This document shows, piece after piece, positions 10,063-19,268 of a DNA stretch of 64,000 nt. Each line of letters starts with the position of its first letter. Within the stretch, counting starts at the first letter, position 1. The DNA is taken from assembly GCA_022361395.1 (NCBI GenBank), contig JAKSAX010000076.1, positions 1-64,000 of the forward strand. Reading direction: 5' to 3'. A program made the position numbers and the translations under genes. Origin of the DNA: Desulfobacterales bacterium. GTDB lineage: Bacteria; Desulfobacterota; Desulfobacteria; Desulfobacterales; Desulfobacteraceae. The notes under the pieces are model-generated. The model was not told the origin of the DNA. It saw only the letters and a program-made list of their open reading frames with translations, and did no database searches.

Positions 10063-11562
10063 TCAGGGTAGGTGGGTCTGGCTTGGCAGGCACAAGGTCA
10101 CGGTGGTTCCTTCGTTCACAGTGCTCTTTACCTTGATGTCCCCGCCGCAGCTTAAAATCACGCTCTTGGTAAAGGAGAGCCCAAGTCCTTTACCTTCTTC
10201 TTTATCCCATCCCGTGAAATAGGGAACAAAGATATGGCCAAGGGATTTTTCAGGAATACCAATGCCGATATCAGAGATTGTAATCAGAATATGGGGATCT
10301 TCATACCGGCTTGAAATGGATATGATGCCATGGGTGTCGACTGCTTTCAATGCATTGTCCACCACGTTCTGAAAAGCCCTGCCCAGATTCTTTTCAGGTA
10401 AATTTATCAGGGGCAGGTCCTGGAGGTCCAGCTGGAGATCTATCTTCTTATCCCCATAGCTCTGTTTGCCGGCAACGGCGCTGAGCAATCCGTTGATATC
10501 TGTTTTTTTCCAGTCTTCGTCATTGATGGCGACAAATATTTTAATGTCGTTGATAGCATTGGATATCTGCTCAATCCCTTTGAGGGAATCTTCAATTATC
10601 CCGGGATACTTTTTAAGAATGGCGTCCAGGTCGATTTCCGATTTATAGGCCTCAATCTCCTCAACGTTTGCCTTGGTGACTTCTGCCAGCTCCTTGCGTG
10701 ACCCTCTATGGGATGCAATGATGGCCTCAAGTGTGCTGTATTTCTCCAGTAAGAAGGTAATCTGATGCCTGTAGAGGCTCATCTTTTTGAGGTTACTGGC
10801 AATCATGGAGTTTGAAGCGGACAGGGTGTCCAGGGATATTTCAGAGAGATCAGACACGATGGCTGCTTTTTGAGTGACGAACAATTGTTTTTCAGTGGCT
10901 TCAAGGGAGGTTAAAGCCTCTTTTAACCTTTGGGTTTTGCTCTCGATCATCCGCTCAAGGCTTCTGTTGTACTTTGTAAGGTTGGACTCTGCTACGATTC
11001 TCCGTGCGATTTCCTCATTCAAACGGATATTTTTTGATTCGATTTCCTTATTCTTTTTATCCAGTTCAAGCAGATGGGTATAGGATCGAAGCGCCGTGGT
11101 AATGGTCGTGAACAATTTCTGGGTGGTCAGTTCGGTTTTCTCTTTGTAATCATTGATATCATAATTCAGGATTACCTGTTTTTCCGGGGCTTTTCCGGGC
11201 TGGCCGGTCCGCAGGACAATGCGGATTTTTGAGTTGCCTATGTCTTCCCTTATATATCTTGCCACTTCCAGCCCGGCATCTTTTGTCTCCATGACCACAT
11301 CCAGCAGGCAACAGGCAATATCAGGATTCTCCTTTAAAATGGTTTTTGCCTCCTGGCCGGAAAAAGCAGAGATAAAATCAAGTCCGTACTCATGGTATTG
11401 GTAATCGTTGAGAACCAGTTTGGTCATGACATGGATCTCATTTTCATCATCAACAATCAAAAGCTTAAAGGTTTTGTTGGGAGTTGAATTGGATTTGTCC
11501 GTTGCTTCCTTTGCAAAAGACAAAGTATCGTCTTTAAAAGACTGTTTTTCTGGACTGTTCAT
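10063..11562 (-). CDS. response-regulator/histidine kinase hybrid (REC N-terminal, HATPase C-terminal)
   Basis: LLIVDDENEIHVMTKLVL...CLLDVVM; coiled coil; NVVDNALKAVDTHG...ISDIGIGIPEKSLGHIFVPYFTG...GLGLSFTKSVI. Confidence 0.88.
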   Translation of the reverse strand: MNSPEKQSFKDDTLSFAKEATDKSNSTPNKTFKLLIVDDENEIHVMTKLVLNDYQYHEYGLDFISAFSGQEAKTILKENPDIACCLLDVVMETKDAGLEVARYIREDIGNSKIRIVLRTGQPGKAPEKQVILNYDINDYKEKTELTTQKLFTTITTALRSYTHLLELDKKNKEIESKNIRLNEEIARRIVAESNLTKYNRSLERMIESKTQRLKEALTSLEATEKQLFVTQKAAIVSDLSEISLDTLSASNSMIASNLKKMSLYRHQITFLLEKYSTLEAIIASHRGSRKELAEVTKANVEEIEAYKSEIDLDAILKKYPGIIEDSLKGIEQISNAINDIKIFVAINDEDWKKTDINGLLSAVAGKQSYGDKKIDLQLDLQDLPLINLPEKNLGRAFQNVVDNALKAVDTHGIISISSRYEDPHILITISDIGIGIPEKSLGHIFVPYFTGWDKEEGKGLGLSFTKSVILSCGGDIKVKSTVNEGTTVTLCLPSQTHLP

Positions 11563-11660
11563 ACTATCTCCGAAAAAGGCGAAATTAAGGTTTCGACGCG
11601 GGTATATGTATGGTATTCGATTTGCCCTTAGTTGTCAATGCGCTTGTTAGCGTGTGCTGA

Positions 11661-12548
11661 CTACCCCTGTGCAAGTTTTTTTAGCCTGTTCAGGTTCACC
11701 TGATCCATGGGTGTTCCATTATCATCCTTTGGGGTTTCAAGTATTTTAGGTATGGAGTGGAGTCTTTTATCCTGCATGATGGCACTGAACCCGGAGTCGC
11801 CGATCTGGCCTTTACCAATGTGCTGGTGGCGGTCCTTTTTACTTCCGAGACCTGGTTTGGAATCGTTAAGGTGGATCAGCTTCAATCTGGAAAGACCAAT
11901 GTGTTCATTGAATGCAAGAAGGGTTTCATCAAGTGCCTTCAGGCTTCTCAGATCATAGCCACCGGCAAAAATATGGCTGGTATCCATGCAGACACCAACG
12001 GCTTCCGGCCGGTCAAGGCTGTTGATAAGGGTCCCGATTTCTTCAAACCGGCTGCCGATGGAAGTACCTGTACCGGCAGTTGTTTCTATGAGCAGTTCCG
12101 GAAACAGGCCCCGGTCTATGGCAAGAACCCGGTTGATACTTTTCCGGGCTGTGTCAAGTCCCTTTTCCATTCCCTCCCCAAGGTGGGCTCCAGGATGGAG
12201 GACAACGCCGTCCAGTCCCAGGAGACCGGATCTCTCCATCTCGCTTGCCAGGGAATTCCGGGATTTTTCCAGTTTGTCACCGTCATTTGAAGCAATATTG
12301 ATCAGATAGGTGCAATGGGAGAATACCCATGAAATACCAGTCTCTTTTCTGGCGGCTTTAAAAGCACTGATCCGGGTCTGGTTTAACTCGGGTTCTTTCC
12401 AGGTTCTTGCATTCTTGGTAAAAATCTGGACTGCATCACAGTTGAGGTCGCGGGCTTTGAATAAAGCATTCTCAAGCCCGCCGGCAACTGAAAAATGGGC
12501 GCCCAAAGGGTGTGGTAAAGACATCTCAGGTAACTCCGGTAAATTCAA
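11661..12548 (-). CDS. nfo: deoxyribonuclease IV (AP endonuclease)
   Basis: LGAHFSVAGGLENA, LHPGAHLGEG, ETTAGTGTSIGSRFEEI, CMDTSHIFAGGYD, HLNDSKPGLGSKKDRHQHIGKGQIG. Confidence 0.95.
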   Translation of the reverse strand: MNLPELPEMSLPHPLGAHFSVAGGLENALFKARDLNCDAVQIFTKNARTWKEPELNQTRISAFKAARKETGISWVFSHCTYLINIASNDGDKLEKSRNSLASEMERSGLLGLDGVVLHPGAHLGEGMEKGLDTARKSINRVLAIDRGLFPELLIETTAGTGTSIGSRFEEIGTLINSLDRPEAVGVCMDTSHIFAGGYDLRSLKALDETLLAFNEHIGLSRLKLIHLNDSKPGLGSKKDRHQHIGKGQIGDSGFSAIMQDKRLHSIPKILETPKDDNGTPMDQVNLNRLKKLAQG

Positions 12549-14418
12549 TACTCAGTTGATGCTGAAGTTTTTCAATCAATTTAAAACTCTCCTTGAGCAT
12601 GATCTGGTCAAGGCTTGACAGGTTGGCGGGATTAATAAAATTATCAGGCTGTTCCCCTTCGTCCATTATAGTGGTGATCTGGCGTTTGAATCTTAATCCC
12701 ATAAGGAAATTATATGACTGAATAATGTTGGTATACTCCCTGGCGGTAAGTGCATGCCGGGTGTACAGCCTGAACAGGCGGGTCAGGGTGTTGGTTTGGG
12801 CAATTCCGTTTTTCAGGGCATAAATCCGTGAAAAATCGATAATCGGCAGCATGGCCAGCTTAATATCCAGGGCTCCTTTGTGATCTCCTTTAGTTTCCAC
12901 CATAAATTTACCGAACCGCCCTATGGGGGGCTTAAAATAAATTGCATTTTCACTCATATTGCGCAGGAAGCCCGGCCACCTGCTTATGGAAGTCAACAGG
13001 TGGTTTTTCAGCTCTGTGGCCAGGGACTGATCGCCATAGGTCCCTCTGAAGTCGAAAAAAATACTGGAGTACAGCAGATCCTCGGGTGATGCCGCCCGGA
13101 TCCATTTGCTGAACCGGGTTTTCCAGACATTCATAGGCTGGCACCAATCCGGGTTCCGGGCCATATTGTTTCCCTCACAGAACCGGTATCCGGCCCTGTC
13201 AAGCCGCCGGCAGATTCCCCGGGCCAGGGTGTCAAAGTATTGTTTGGCCATGTCTGCCTGCTCCGGGTCTTCCGTCCCCTCAAAGAGGATGGCGTTGTCC
13301 TGATCCGAAATCAGGGTCTGCTCCCCCCGGCCCTCGGATCCCATGGTCAGGAAGGCAAACCTGCAGGGAGGTGGGCCTGCGTCGGCAATGGAAAAATCCA
13401 TGACTTTATGGATAATGGCATCGGAAAATGTGGTGATCAACTGTGTGATATAATCTGCATTGACACCGTTACTGATGGGTTCCAGCAGCATTTTCTCAAG
13501 CCGGTCATGAATCCCGTCAATGTCCTCCATTTTCCGGGCTGATTTTACAGCTTTAATCAGTAAAAACGTAGACCGTGTCTGGGCCTCAATCAAATCCTTT
13601 TCACTGATAATACCTGAGACCTCACCGGATTTCCCGGTAACGGCAAGGTGGCGTTTGTCCTCATGTATCATCTTTAAAAAGGCCTCAAAGATCTGTGCCC
13701 CGGCGGGGATGGAGATCAAGGGGGAAGATAGGATTTCAGACACAGGAGAGAGAGGGGACCTGCCTTCTGAAACAACCCGGTTTTTTAAGTCCGCATCCGT
13801 TACGATTCCCTTAATCTGCCTGGTCTTTGACTTGACCAGAATGGCACTTGTTTTCTGCCGGTTCATTTTCAGGGCTGCGTCCCGCACAGGATCATCTTCA
13901 GAACAGGTGGCAATATTGGGCCTGAATATAGCCGAAACCGGCCGGTTAAAAAAGGGAAGGTTAAGGGATTTATCCTGAATCCGCCGGCCAAGTACACCCA
14001 TAAAGACTTTATTGGCCATGCATCGCCCGACTTCAAGGGCAAAGTAGTCGAAAAATTCGGAATTGCGGAGGCAGAGATCTTCAATGATTGAGGCATCAAC
14101 TGCAATGGCCCGGGTATCCTCAAGGGCTGCCACTGTATGGATGGCCATGTGATCGTTGAACAATACAGACAACCCGCCAAAGACCGCACCCGGGCTTAGC
14201 TGCCCCTGAATCAGCCGGTCACTGCCTTTTATATAGTAGAATTCAAGCCGGCCTTTTGTCAGGATATAAACCTGCTTTACCCTGGATATTTCCTGGGTAA
14301 AGAGCACATCTCCCTTTGACAGGTTCTTATAGGAGAAAGCGGTGTATAGATCTTTTTCCTGGGATTTGGACAGGAAGGAAAAAGGCTTGCCCGGAGCAGG
14401 TTTTGGATCAGGATGCAC
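12526..14418 (-). CDS. cyclic-nucleotide-binding/CBS domain/DUF294 putative nucleotidyltransferase
   Basis: N-terminal cNMP-binding-like region, two CBS repeats, FAFLTMGSEGRGEQTLISDQDNAILF nucleotidyltransferase motif. Confidence 0.92.
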   Translation of the reverse strand: MHPDPKPAPGKPFSFLSKSQEKDLYTAFSYKNLSKGDVLFTQEISRVKQVYILTKGRLEFYYIKGSDRLIQGQLSPGAVFGGLSVLFNDHMAIHTVAALEDTRAIAVDASIIEDLCLRNSEFFDYFALEVGRCMANKVFMGVLGRRIQDKSLNLPFFNRPVSAIFRPNIATCSEDDPVRDAALKMNRQKTSAILVKSKTRQIKGIVTDADLKNRVVSEGRSPLSPVSEILSSPLISIPAGAQIFEAFLKMIHEDKRHLAVTGKSGEVSGIISEKDLIEAQTRSTFLLIKAVKSARKMEDIDGIHDRLEKMLLEPISNGVNADYITQLITTFSDAIIHKVMDFSIADAGPPPCRFAFLTMGSEGRGEQTLISDQDNAILFEGTEDPEQADMAKQYFDTLARGICRRLDRAGYRFCEGNNMARNPDWCQPMNVWKTRFSKWIRAASPEDLLYSSIFFDFRGTYGDQSLATELKNHLLTSISRWPGFLRNMSENAIYFKPPIGRFGKFMVETKGDHKGALDIKLAMLPIIDFSRIYALKNGIAQTNTLTRLFRLYTRHALTAREYTNIIQSYNFLMGLRFKRQITTIMDEGEQPDNFINPANLSSLDQIMLKESFKLIEKLQHQLSIEFTGVT

Positions 14419-15022
14419 TGGATGATGCCTTTTCCCGGGAGGGTGCCAGCAGGTGAACGGCTATTTCCGGATAATGGATGTCATCCAGCCCGAAAAGAGG
14501 TGCAATGAGAAATCCGGGAAAGACCTTGGTTCTCGTATTAAAATACCGCGCCTCTTTGTTGTATCTTTTTCCCATAATAAATACCGCAAGCTCCAGTTCT
14601 TCCAGTCTCTTTTCCAGGGCGTCATAACTCTCGGGGCGCCGGATGCCGTCCCTGTGAATTTCCTTTACAAACCCGTCAACGGATTGGTTCAGATTGATCT
14701 GTGAGGCTTCGAACGCGGCAATCAATTCAGGATCAAAAACAGCGTCAGCCTGTTGGATACGGTTAAGAACAAGAGCGGTTGATGCTGCGGCATCTCTCAG
14801 TTCCCCTGACCTGGATCCGGCTGATTCAGGAGCCGCCAGTTCGGAAAAGTCGGATACAACACCCAATTGCTCCCGGCATTGGGCCACCAGATGCTCTTTT
14901 ACCGCCTGAACACGGTTCTGGGATCTTAACAGACTGCTGTATCCTCCAAAGACAACACAAAAAATAACAATGCCGAATACCAGGGAGCAGATACCTGCAA
15001 AGGTAAACCAGGGGGTTTTCAT
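14408..15022 (-). CDS. LemA-like membrane protein (divergent)
   Basis: single N-terminal TM; YNKEARYFNTRTKVFPGFLIAPLFGLDD resembles the LemA C-terminal signature. Confidence 0.6.
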   Translation of the reverse strand: MKTPWFTFAGICSLVFGIVIFCVVFGGYSSLLRSQNRVQAVKEHLVAQCREQLGVVSDFSELAAPESAGSRSGELRDAAASTALVLNRIQQADAVFDPELIAAFEASQINLNQSVDGFVKEIHRDGIRRPESYDALEKRLEELELAVFIMGKRYNKEARYFNTRTKVFPGFLIAPLFGLDDIHYPEIAVHLLAPSREKASSSAS

Positions 15023-15111
15023 GGGCAGATCCTCCGAAAAAAGATTTATTCACATCTATCATTGACCATGAGGGTTGATCAATAGCTTAAATGCAGCTGA
15101 CCAACTTTAGA

Positions 15112-17187
15112 TCAATATTTCAAACGGGCATAGTAGGTTTTTTTTGATGCATTCACCGCATCTTTTAAAGTCAGTATTCCGTTACTGTTTAATATGGGTA
15201 ATAATTTCAGAAATATTTCAGCCGTGGTTATGGCATCGCCAAGAGCCGTGTGCCTGCCGAGAATATTGACCCCGAGTCTGCGGGCTATATTTTCTAAATC
15301 ATGTTGCCGGTGGACCGGATGGAGAACTGCAGATAAAAGCAGGGTATCCAGAACCGGATTTTCAAACCTGATACGGGTGGACGCTTCCTTAACCTTGATC
15401 ATCTTCATGTCAAAGGCAAGATTATGACCTAAAAGCACAGTTTTGGCGGTGTATGATTTGAATTTCGGCAGGATGGTTTCAATGGGGGCTTTTTCTTCGA
15501 CCATTTCATAGCTGATACCATGTATTTTATAAGATTCAAGAGGGATATCCCGCCCGGGGTTGATGAGTTCTTCAAAATAATCCTGGTAGACCACCCGGCT
15601 GTTGACTATTCTTACCGCACCAATGGATATTATCTCATCGCCCCCGTCAGGATTTAAACCGGTGGTTTCCGTATCAAATACCGTATAGGTTAACTTTTGA
15701 AGGGGAACATCCAGTAAATTATCAGAGGGATCCAGGTTGAAAAGGTTGAAATCATAATATTCCGGCCTGGAGTCGGAAATCACTGGCGCACCGGTCTTTA
15801 AAACCCCCTCAGGCAGAACTCCGGCCTGGGTGGTTATATGGATGCCTGTGTACCTGTTCTTGTCACTTGACAGGGGGATAAGTCTTGCATTGTTGAATTT
15901 GAGTACATATCCGAGGCTGGGCAATCTTTCCGGTTTTGACCTGATGATTAAATCAATCTGGTCTCCGGTGCAAAACGGGCCGTCCCAGGACAGATCAAAT
16001 CCGATTATTTTTTCATTTTTCGATATGCAAAGATCAAACTCGTTCAATCCGGTAAATTCCGATAGTTTTGTAAATATAAAGAGAAATACCTGGGTCAGGG
16101 AGTAAGTATCTGCAAGAATTCTTGTGCCGGGGCAGGGGTTAAATATATTCACGCGGATATTTCTGCCGGCCCCGGTTTTTTTTTGAATCATGGGTAAAAA
16201 AGACTCAAGGGGCAGTGTGGTTAAGGGAAGGCTGGAAAAAGTGGTTTCCTTGATGGTTGACGCCATTTTGTCAAAGGAATCCAATATGATTTCAGGCCGG
16301 CTGGATACAGGGCCGTAAATCAGGGCCTTGAATTGCTTTAAACTCTTATCCACGGTCATATATTTACTTATATTTTCTGACACATCCTGAACTGCCAGGA
16401 TAAAGCCCGTGATCTGGTTTTCAGGGTCGAGAACGGGTATTGTTTCGGCGCTGATGAGAACACCGGAAGCGATGGGGGTAATAAAGAAGGAGCCCACCGG
16501 CATATGCGGACTGTTCATCTGTTCTAAAATCTCATCCATGGCATGGGCGATCAGCGCCTTGTCAATTAGATGAAAAATTGACCGGCCAAGGCCGAGGAAG
16601 AGTTCAGGTCTTTCTGAATTGTGATCGGGGCTGAAGAGTTTTTTTGCCAGGGAGTTGAAAAGGATAATCCGCCCGTTTTTATTGCAGACCACAATACCCT
16701 GGGGCAGTTCTCCCATAATTGCGGCTAAAAGATTTCTCTCTTTTTCCGTTTCTTTCCTTGCCGCCAGAATCTGTTCGGTGATTGTCTTGTTCAGATTCTC
16801 AAACATCTCTGCGAAATCATTTATGATCCCGGCCATCCGGAGGATATCCCGGCTACCCTTTGCATGGATTCTGTGGGACGGGTTTGATGTATATATCATC
16901 CCGGCTTCGGCAGACATCCGTTTCAATGGGAGGATATACCTGTGATAGGTGATATCAAACACAGCCCACAGGGCGCCGAAAACGATAAATACCAGGCTGA
17001 GAAGGGTATAGATGTTCTCCTGGCAGATCTGACCCAGGGTCTGTTTCTGGCCGGCAGAAAGGCTGAACCAGATATAAAACAGGAGCAAACTCCCAAGAAG
17101 GATGATACAGGTCAGGCTGATAAGAACGAATTTCCAGAATCTGTTTGTTTGCGTCATAGGATGAATAGTCGTGTCTGTAAAAGACAA
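15112..17187 (-). CDS. membrane PAS-sensor-like protein fused to DnaQ-like 3'-5' exonuclease
   Basis: two TM segments, HAMP/PAS-like region, then VFDTETTGLNPDGGDEIISIGAVRI...GHNLAFDMKMI...HTALGDAITTAEIF (DEDDh exonuclease motifs). Confidence 0.88.
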   Translation of the reverse strand: MSFTDTTIHPMTQTNRFWKFVLISLTCIILLGSLLLFYIWFSLSAGQKQTLGQICQENIYTLLSLVFIVFGALWAVFDITYHRYILPLKRMSAEAGMIYTSNPSHRIHAKGSRDILRMAGIINDFAEMFENLNKTITEQILAARKETEKERNLLAAIMGELPQGIVVCNKNGRIILFNSLAKKLFSPDHNSERPELFLGLGRSIFHLIDKALIAHAMDEILEQMNSPHMPVGSFFITPIASGVLISAETIPVLDPENQITGFILAVQDVSENISKYMTVDKSLKQFKALIYGPVSSRPEIILDSFDKMASTIKETTFSSLPLTTLPLESFLPMIQKKTGAGRNIRVNIFNPCPGTRILADTYSLTQVFLFIFTKLSEFTGLNEFDLCISKNEKIIGFDLSWDGPFCTGDQIDLIIRSKPERLPSLGYVLKFNNARLIPLSSDKNRYTGIHITTQAGVLPEGVLKTGAPVISDSRPEYYDFNLFNLDPSDNLLDVPLQKLTYTVFDTETTGLNPDGGDEIISIGAVRIVNSRVVYQDYFEELINPGRDIPLESYKIHGISYEMVEEKAPIETILPKFKSYTAKTVLLGHNLAFDMKMIKVKEASTRIRFENPVLDTLLLSAVLHPVHRQHDLENIARRLGVNILGRHTALGDAITTAEIFLKLLPILNSNGILTLKDAVNASKKTYYARLKY

Positions 17188-17189
17188 AG

Positions 17190-17223
17190 AAGAATTCCGG
17201 GGCCTGGCGGTCCCGGAATTCTT
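17190..17223 (-). terminator. Rho-independent-like terminator between symporter/microORF and sensor-exonuclease
   Basis: perfect 12-bp inverted repeat AAGAATTCCGGG-N10-CCCGGAATTCTT flanked by T-rich sequence on both strands. Confidence 0.75.
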
Positions 17224-17254
17224 CTTTTTTACCGTTTAATTTCCTTTTTTCTGA

Positions 17255-17341
17255 TTATCCCCACCATCCCCAGCCAAAAGAGGCCACAAAGACGACGCAG
17301 AAGATGAGGGTTGCAATGAGATATTTATCTTCAAGTGCCAT
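17255..17341 (-). CDS. 28-aa hydrophobic microprotein MALEDKYLIATLIFCVVFVASFGWGWWG (not in ORF track)
   Basis: ATG with AAGGAG-type RBS (ATATAAAGGAGAATATATTATGG), 24 nt after the symporter stop, followed by the strong hairpin at 17190..17223; single predicted TM helix. Confidence 0.65.
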   Translation of the reverse strand: MALEDKYLIATLIFCVVFVASFGWGWWG

Positions 17342-17365
17342 AATATATTCTCCTTTATATACGGA

Positions 17366-19147
17366 TCAGTCTGCTTCCTTGGTAACTTCAAGGGTTTCCT
17401 CGTCAGCCCTGCGGATCTGTTCATCAGATGTTGTCGACATCTCCGCTTTAAAACAGAGAGCCCACATCATGACAATACCGATGATCCACCATACGATCTG
17501 CCATGCCCAGATGGGCGGGAATCCGCAGAAGGTGAAGGCTGAGTTACCGATGAGAACACCGGGTCCGAGCGCCAGCAAATACCACGCAGGAACCATAATT
17601 TTCATCCGGGCACGCCACTTTTTACCGTTTTCACTGGGACCGTCAACGGAATCCAGCCACTCTCTGACCTCTTTCTGGCGGGCAATGGTCTCTTCGCTGT
17701 CTTTGATTCCAAGACCGCGGCAGAGATAGGCCACTGCAAGCCCTGTGAATATACCCCAGCCGGCCGTATGGATGGACAGAGGATATTTATAAATATAGTA
17801 GGTCACAAAGCAGGCGGCAATGGCGGCCAGAAGCCCGAGTACAACCCCAACGCTGGGGTATCTGAATCCCCAGTGAACCCCGAGCAGGCAAAGGTACATA
17901 ATGGTACCGAATGCTGTGGCAAACCCGCCGATCATAACAATGGCGTCAGATGAGGTCAGGGATACCACAACTGCGGCAACGGCAAGGATAGTGGCAAAAA
18001 TACGGTTGGTCCAGATCTGTTCCGAATGGGAGCCGCCCTGTTTTCTGACATACCGCCACCATACATCCCTCTGGATGATGGTGCCGCCTGTACCGATATA
18101 GGGTGCGGCCGTGGAGTGGATGGCTGCAATGGCGCCTAAAAATACCAGACCCAGAACCGGTCCGGGCAGGAATTTTGTCATCAGCATGGGAACCACGTCA
18201 CCATCAACCTTGGGTGCCAGTTCTCCGGCCATCATCAGTATTCTTGCACCGATACCCTGGAAAGCGGTGAAGAAGAAAAGGGCCAGACCGACTACAAAAG
18301 TGGACATGAAAACCTGCTGCCAGGCCAGGGGCTTGGGAGAGGAAAGACCGAAGTTCCACAGGGTAAAGGCGGGGGAAGACTGGATTCCCATGAGGGCAAA
18401 CATGTAGGTCAGAATCATGACCGCTGTCCAGCCGCCCGAACCAAGACCAAAGTGAATCAGTCCGGGAACCTGCATGTATTTTGTCTCAAGACCGCTCATG
18501 GATGATACGAATCCCGACCATCCGCCGAACAGCGGAGAGGTGATGGTGTAGAAGCCAAGGAGTACGATACCGCCGACCAGAAGACAGAACTGGAGTACAC
18601 CGACCCAGGTACTGGCTTTGAGCCCCCCGGTCACAACGTAGAACCAGACGATAAAGGCCATGAATATCAGGCCCGCGGTCTGGGGAACACCTGCCACCCA
18701 ATAGAACAGCTTGGCAGCTGCAATCAGCTGGAGACCTGAGTAAAAGATGGAGTAGAGGAAGGCTGCGATTACGGTGAGCCACCGTACTGCCTCGTTGTTG
18801 TAGTAGTAGGCGAACATATCACCGGGGGTGATAAATCCGTACCGTTTACCCAGGAGCCAGTTCCTCTTGGCAAAAAATGCCCCTGTAATGGGGATGGTTA
18901 ATACGTAAAAAGAGGCAAAGGCATAAACCAGTCCTGCTTTCCAGATCAAACCTGGATGACCGATAAACGTCCAGCCGGAAAAGGAAGCGGCAGTTGCCGC
19001 CATCAAGAACGCAATAAAAGGAATGGAGCGACCGGCAATGGCATAGCCGGAAGCCTTTTTCTCAGTGAAGAACCCTCGAAGTCCCCACCAAAAACAGTAA
19101 ATTATATATAACCCTAATAGGATATATACCCACATTTTTGGATCCAT
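17366..19147 (-). CDS. sodium:solute symporter (SSS) family, acetate/monocarboxylate-like
   Basis: many TM segments; ASGYAIAGRSIPFIAFLMAATAASFSGWTFIGHPG; located downstream of acyl-CoA synthetase genes. Confidence 0.88.
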   Translation of the reverse strand: MDPKMWVYILLGLYIIYCFWWGLRGFFTEKKASGYAIAGRSIPFIAFLMAATAASFSGWTFIGHPGLIWKAGLVYAFASFYVLTIPITGAFFAKRNWLLGKRYGFITPGDMFAYYYNNEAVRWLTVIAAFLYSIFYSGLQLIAAAKLFYWVAGVPQTAGLIFMAFIVWFYVVTGGLKASTWVGVLQFCLLVGGIVLLGFYTITSPLFGGWSGFVSSMSGLETKYMQVPGLIHFGLGSGGWTAVMILTYMFALMGIQSSPAFTLWNFGLSSPKPLAWQQVFMSTFVVGLALFFFTAFQGIGARILMMAGELAPKVDGDVVPMLMTKFLPGPVLGLVFLGAIAAIHSTAAPYIGTGGTIIQRDVWWRYVRKQGGSHSEQIWTNRIFATILAVAAVVVSLTSSDAIVMIGGFATAFGTIMYLCLLGVHWGFRYPSVGVVLGLLAAIAACFVTYYIYKYPLSIHTAGWGIFTGLAVAYLCRGLGIKDSEETIARQKEVREWLDSVDGPSENGKKWRARMKIMVPAWYLLALGPGVLIGNSAFTFCGFPPIWAWQIVWWIIGIVMMWALCFKAEMSTTSDEQIRRADEETLEVTKEAD

Positions 19148-19268
19148 ACTATGTTTCCTCCTGTTTGACCTTTTTATTGAGTTGATCGGATTTAGTAATG
19201 ATTATCTTGGGATAATCAGGACATAATGAACCACCCCCTTTCCTTTAAATATTCTTAATCTGCTTTTC

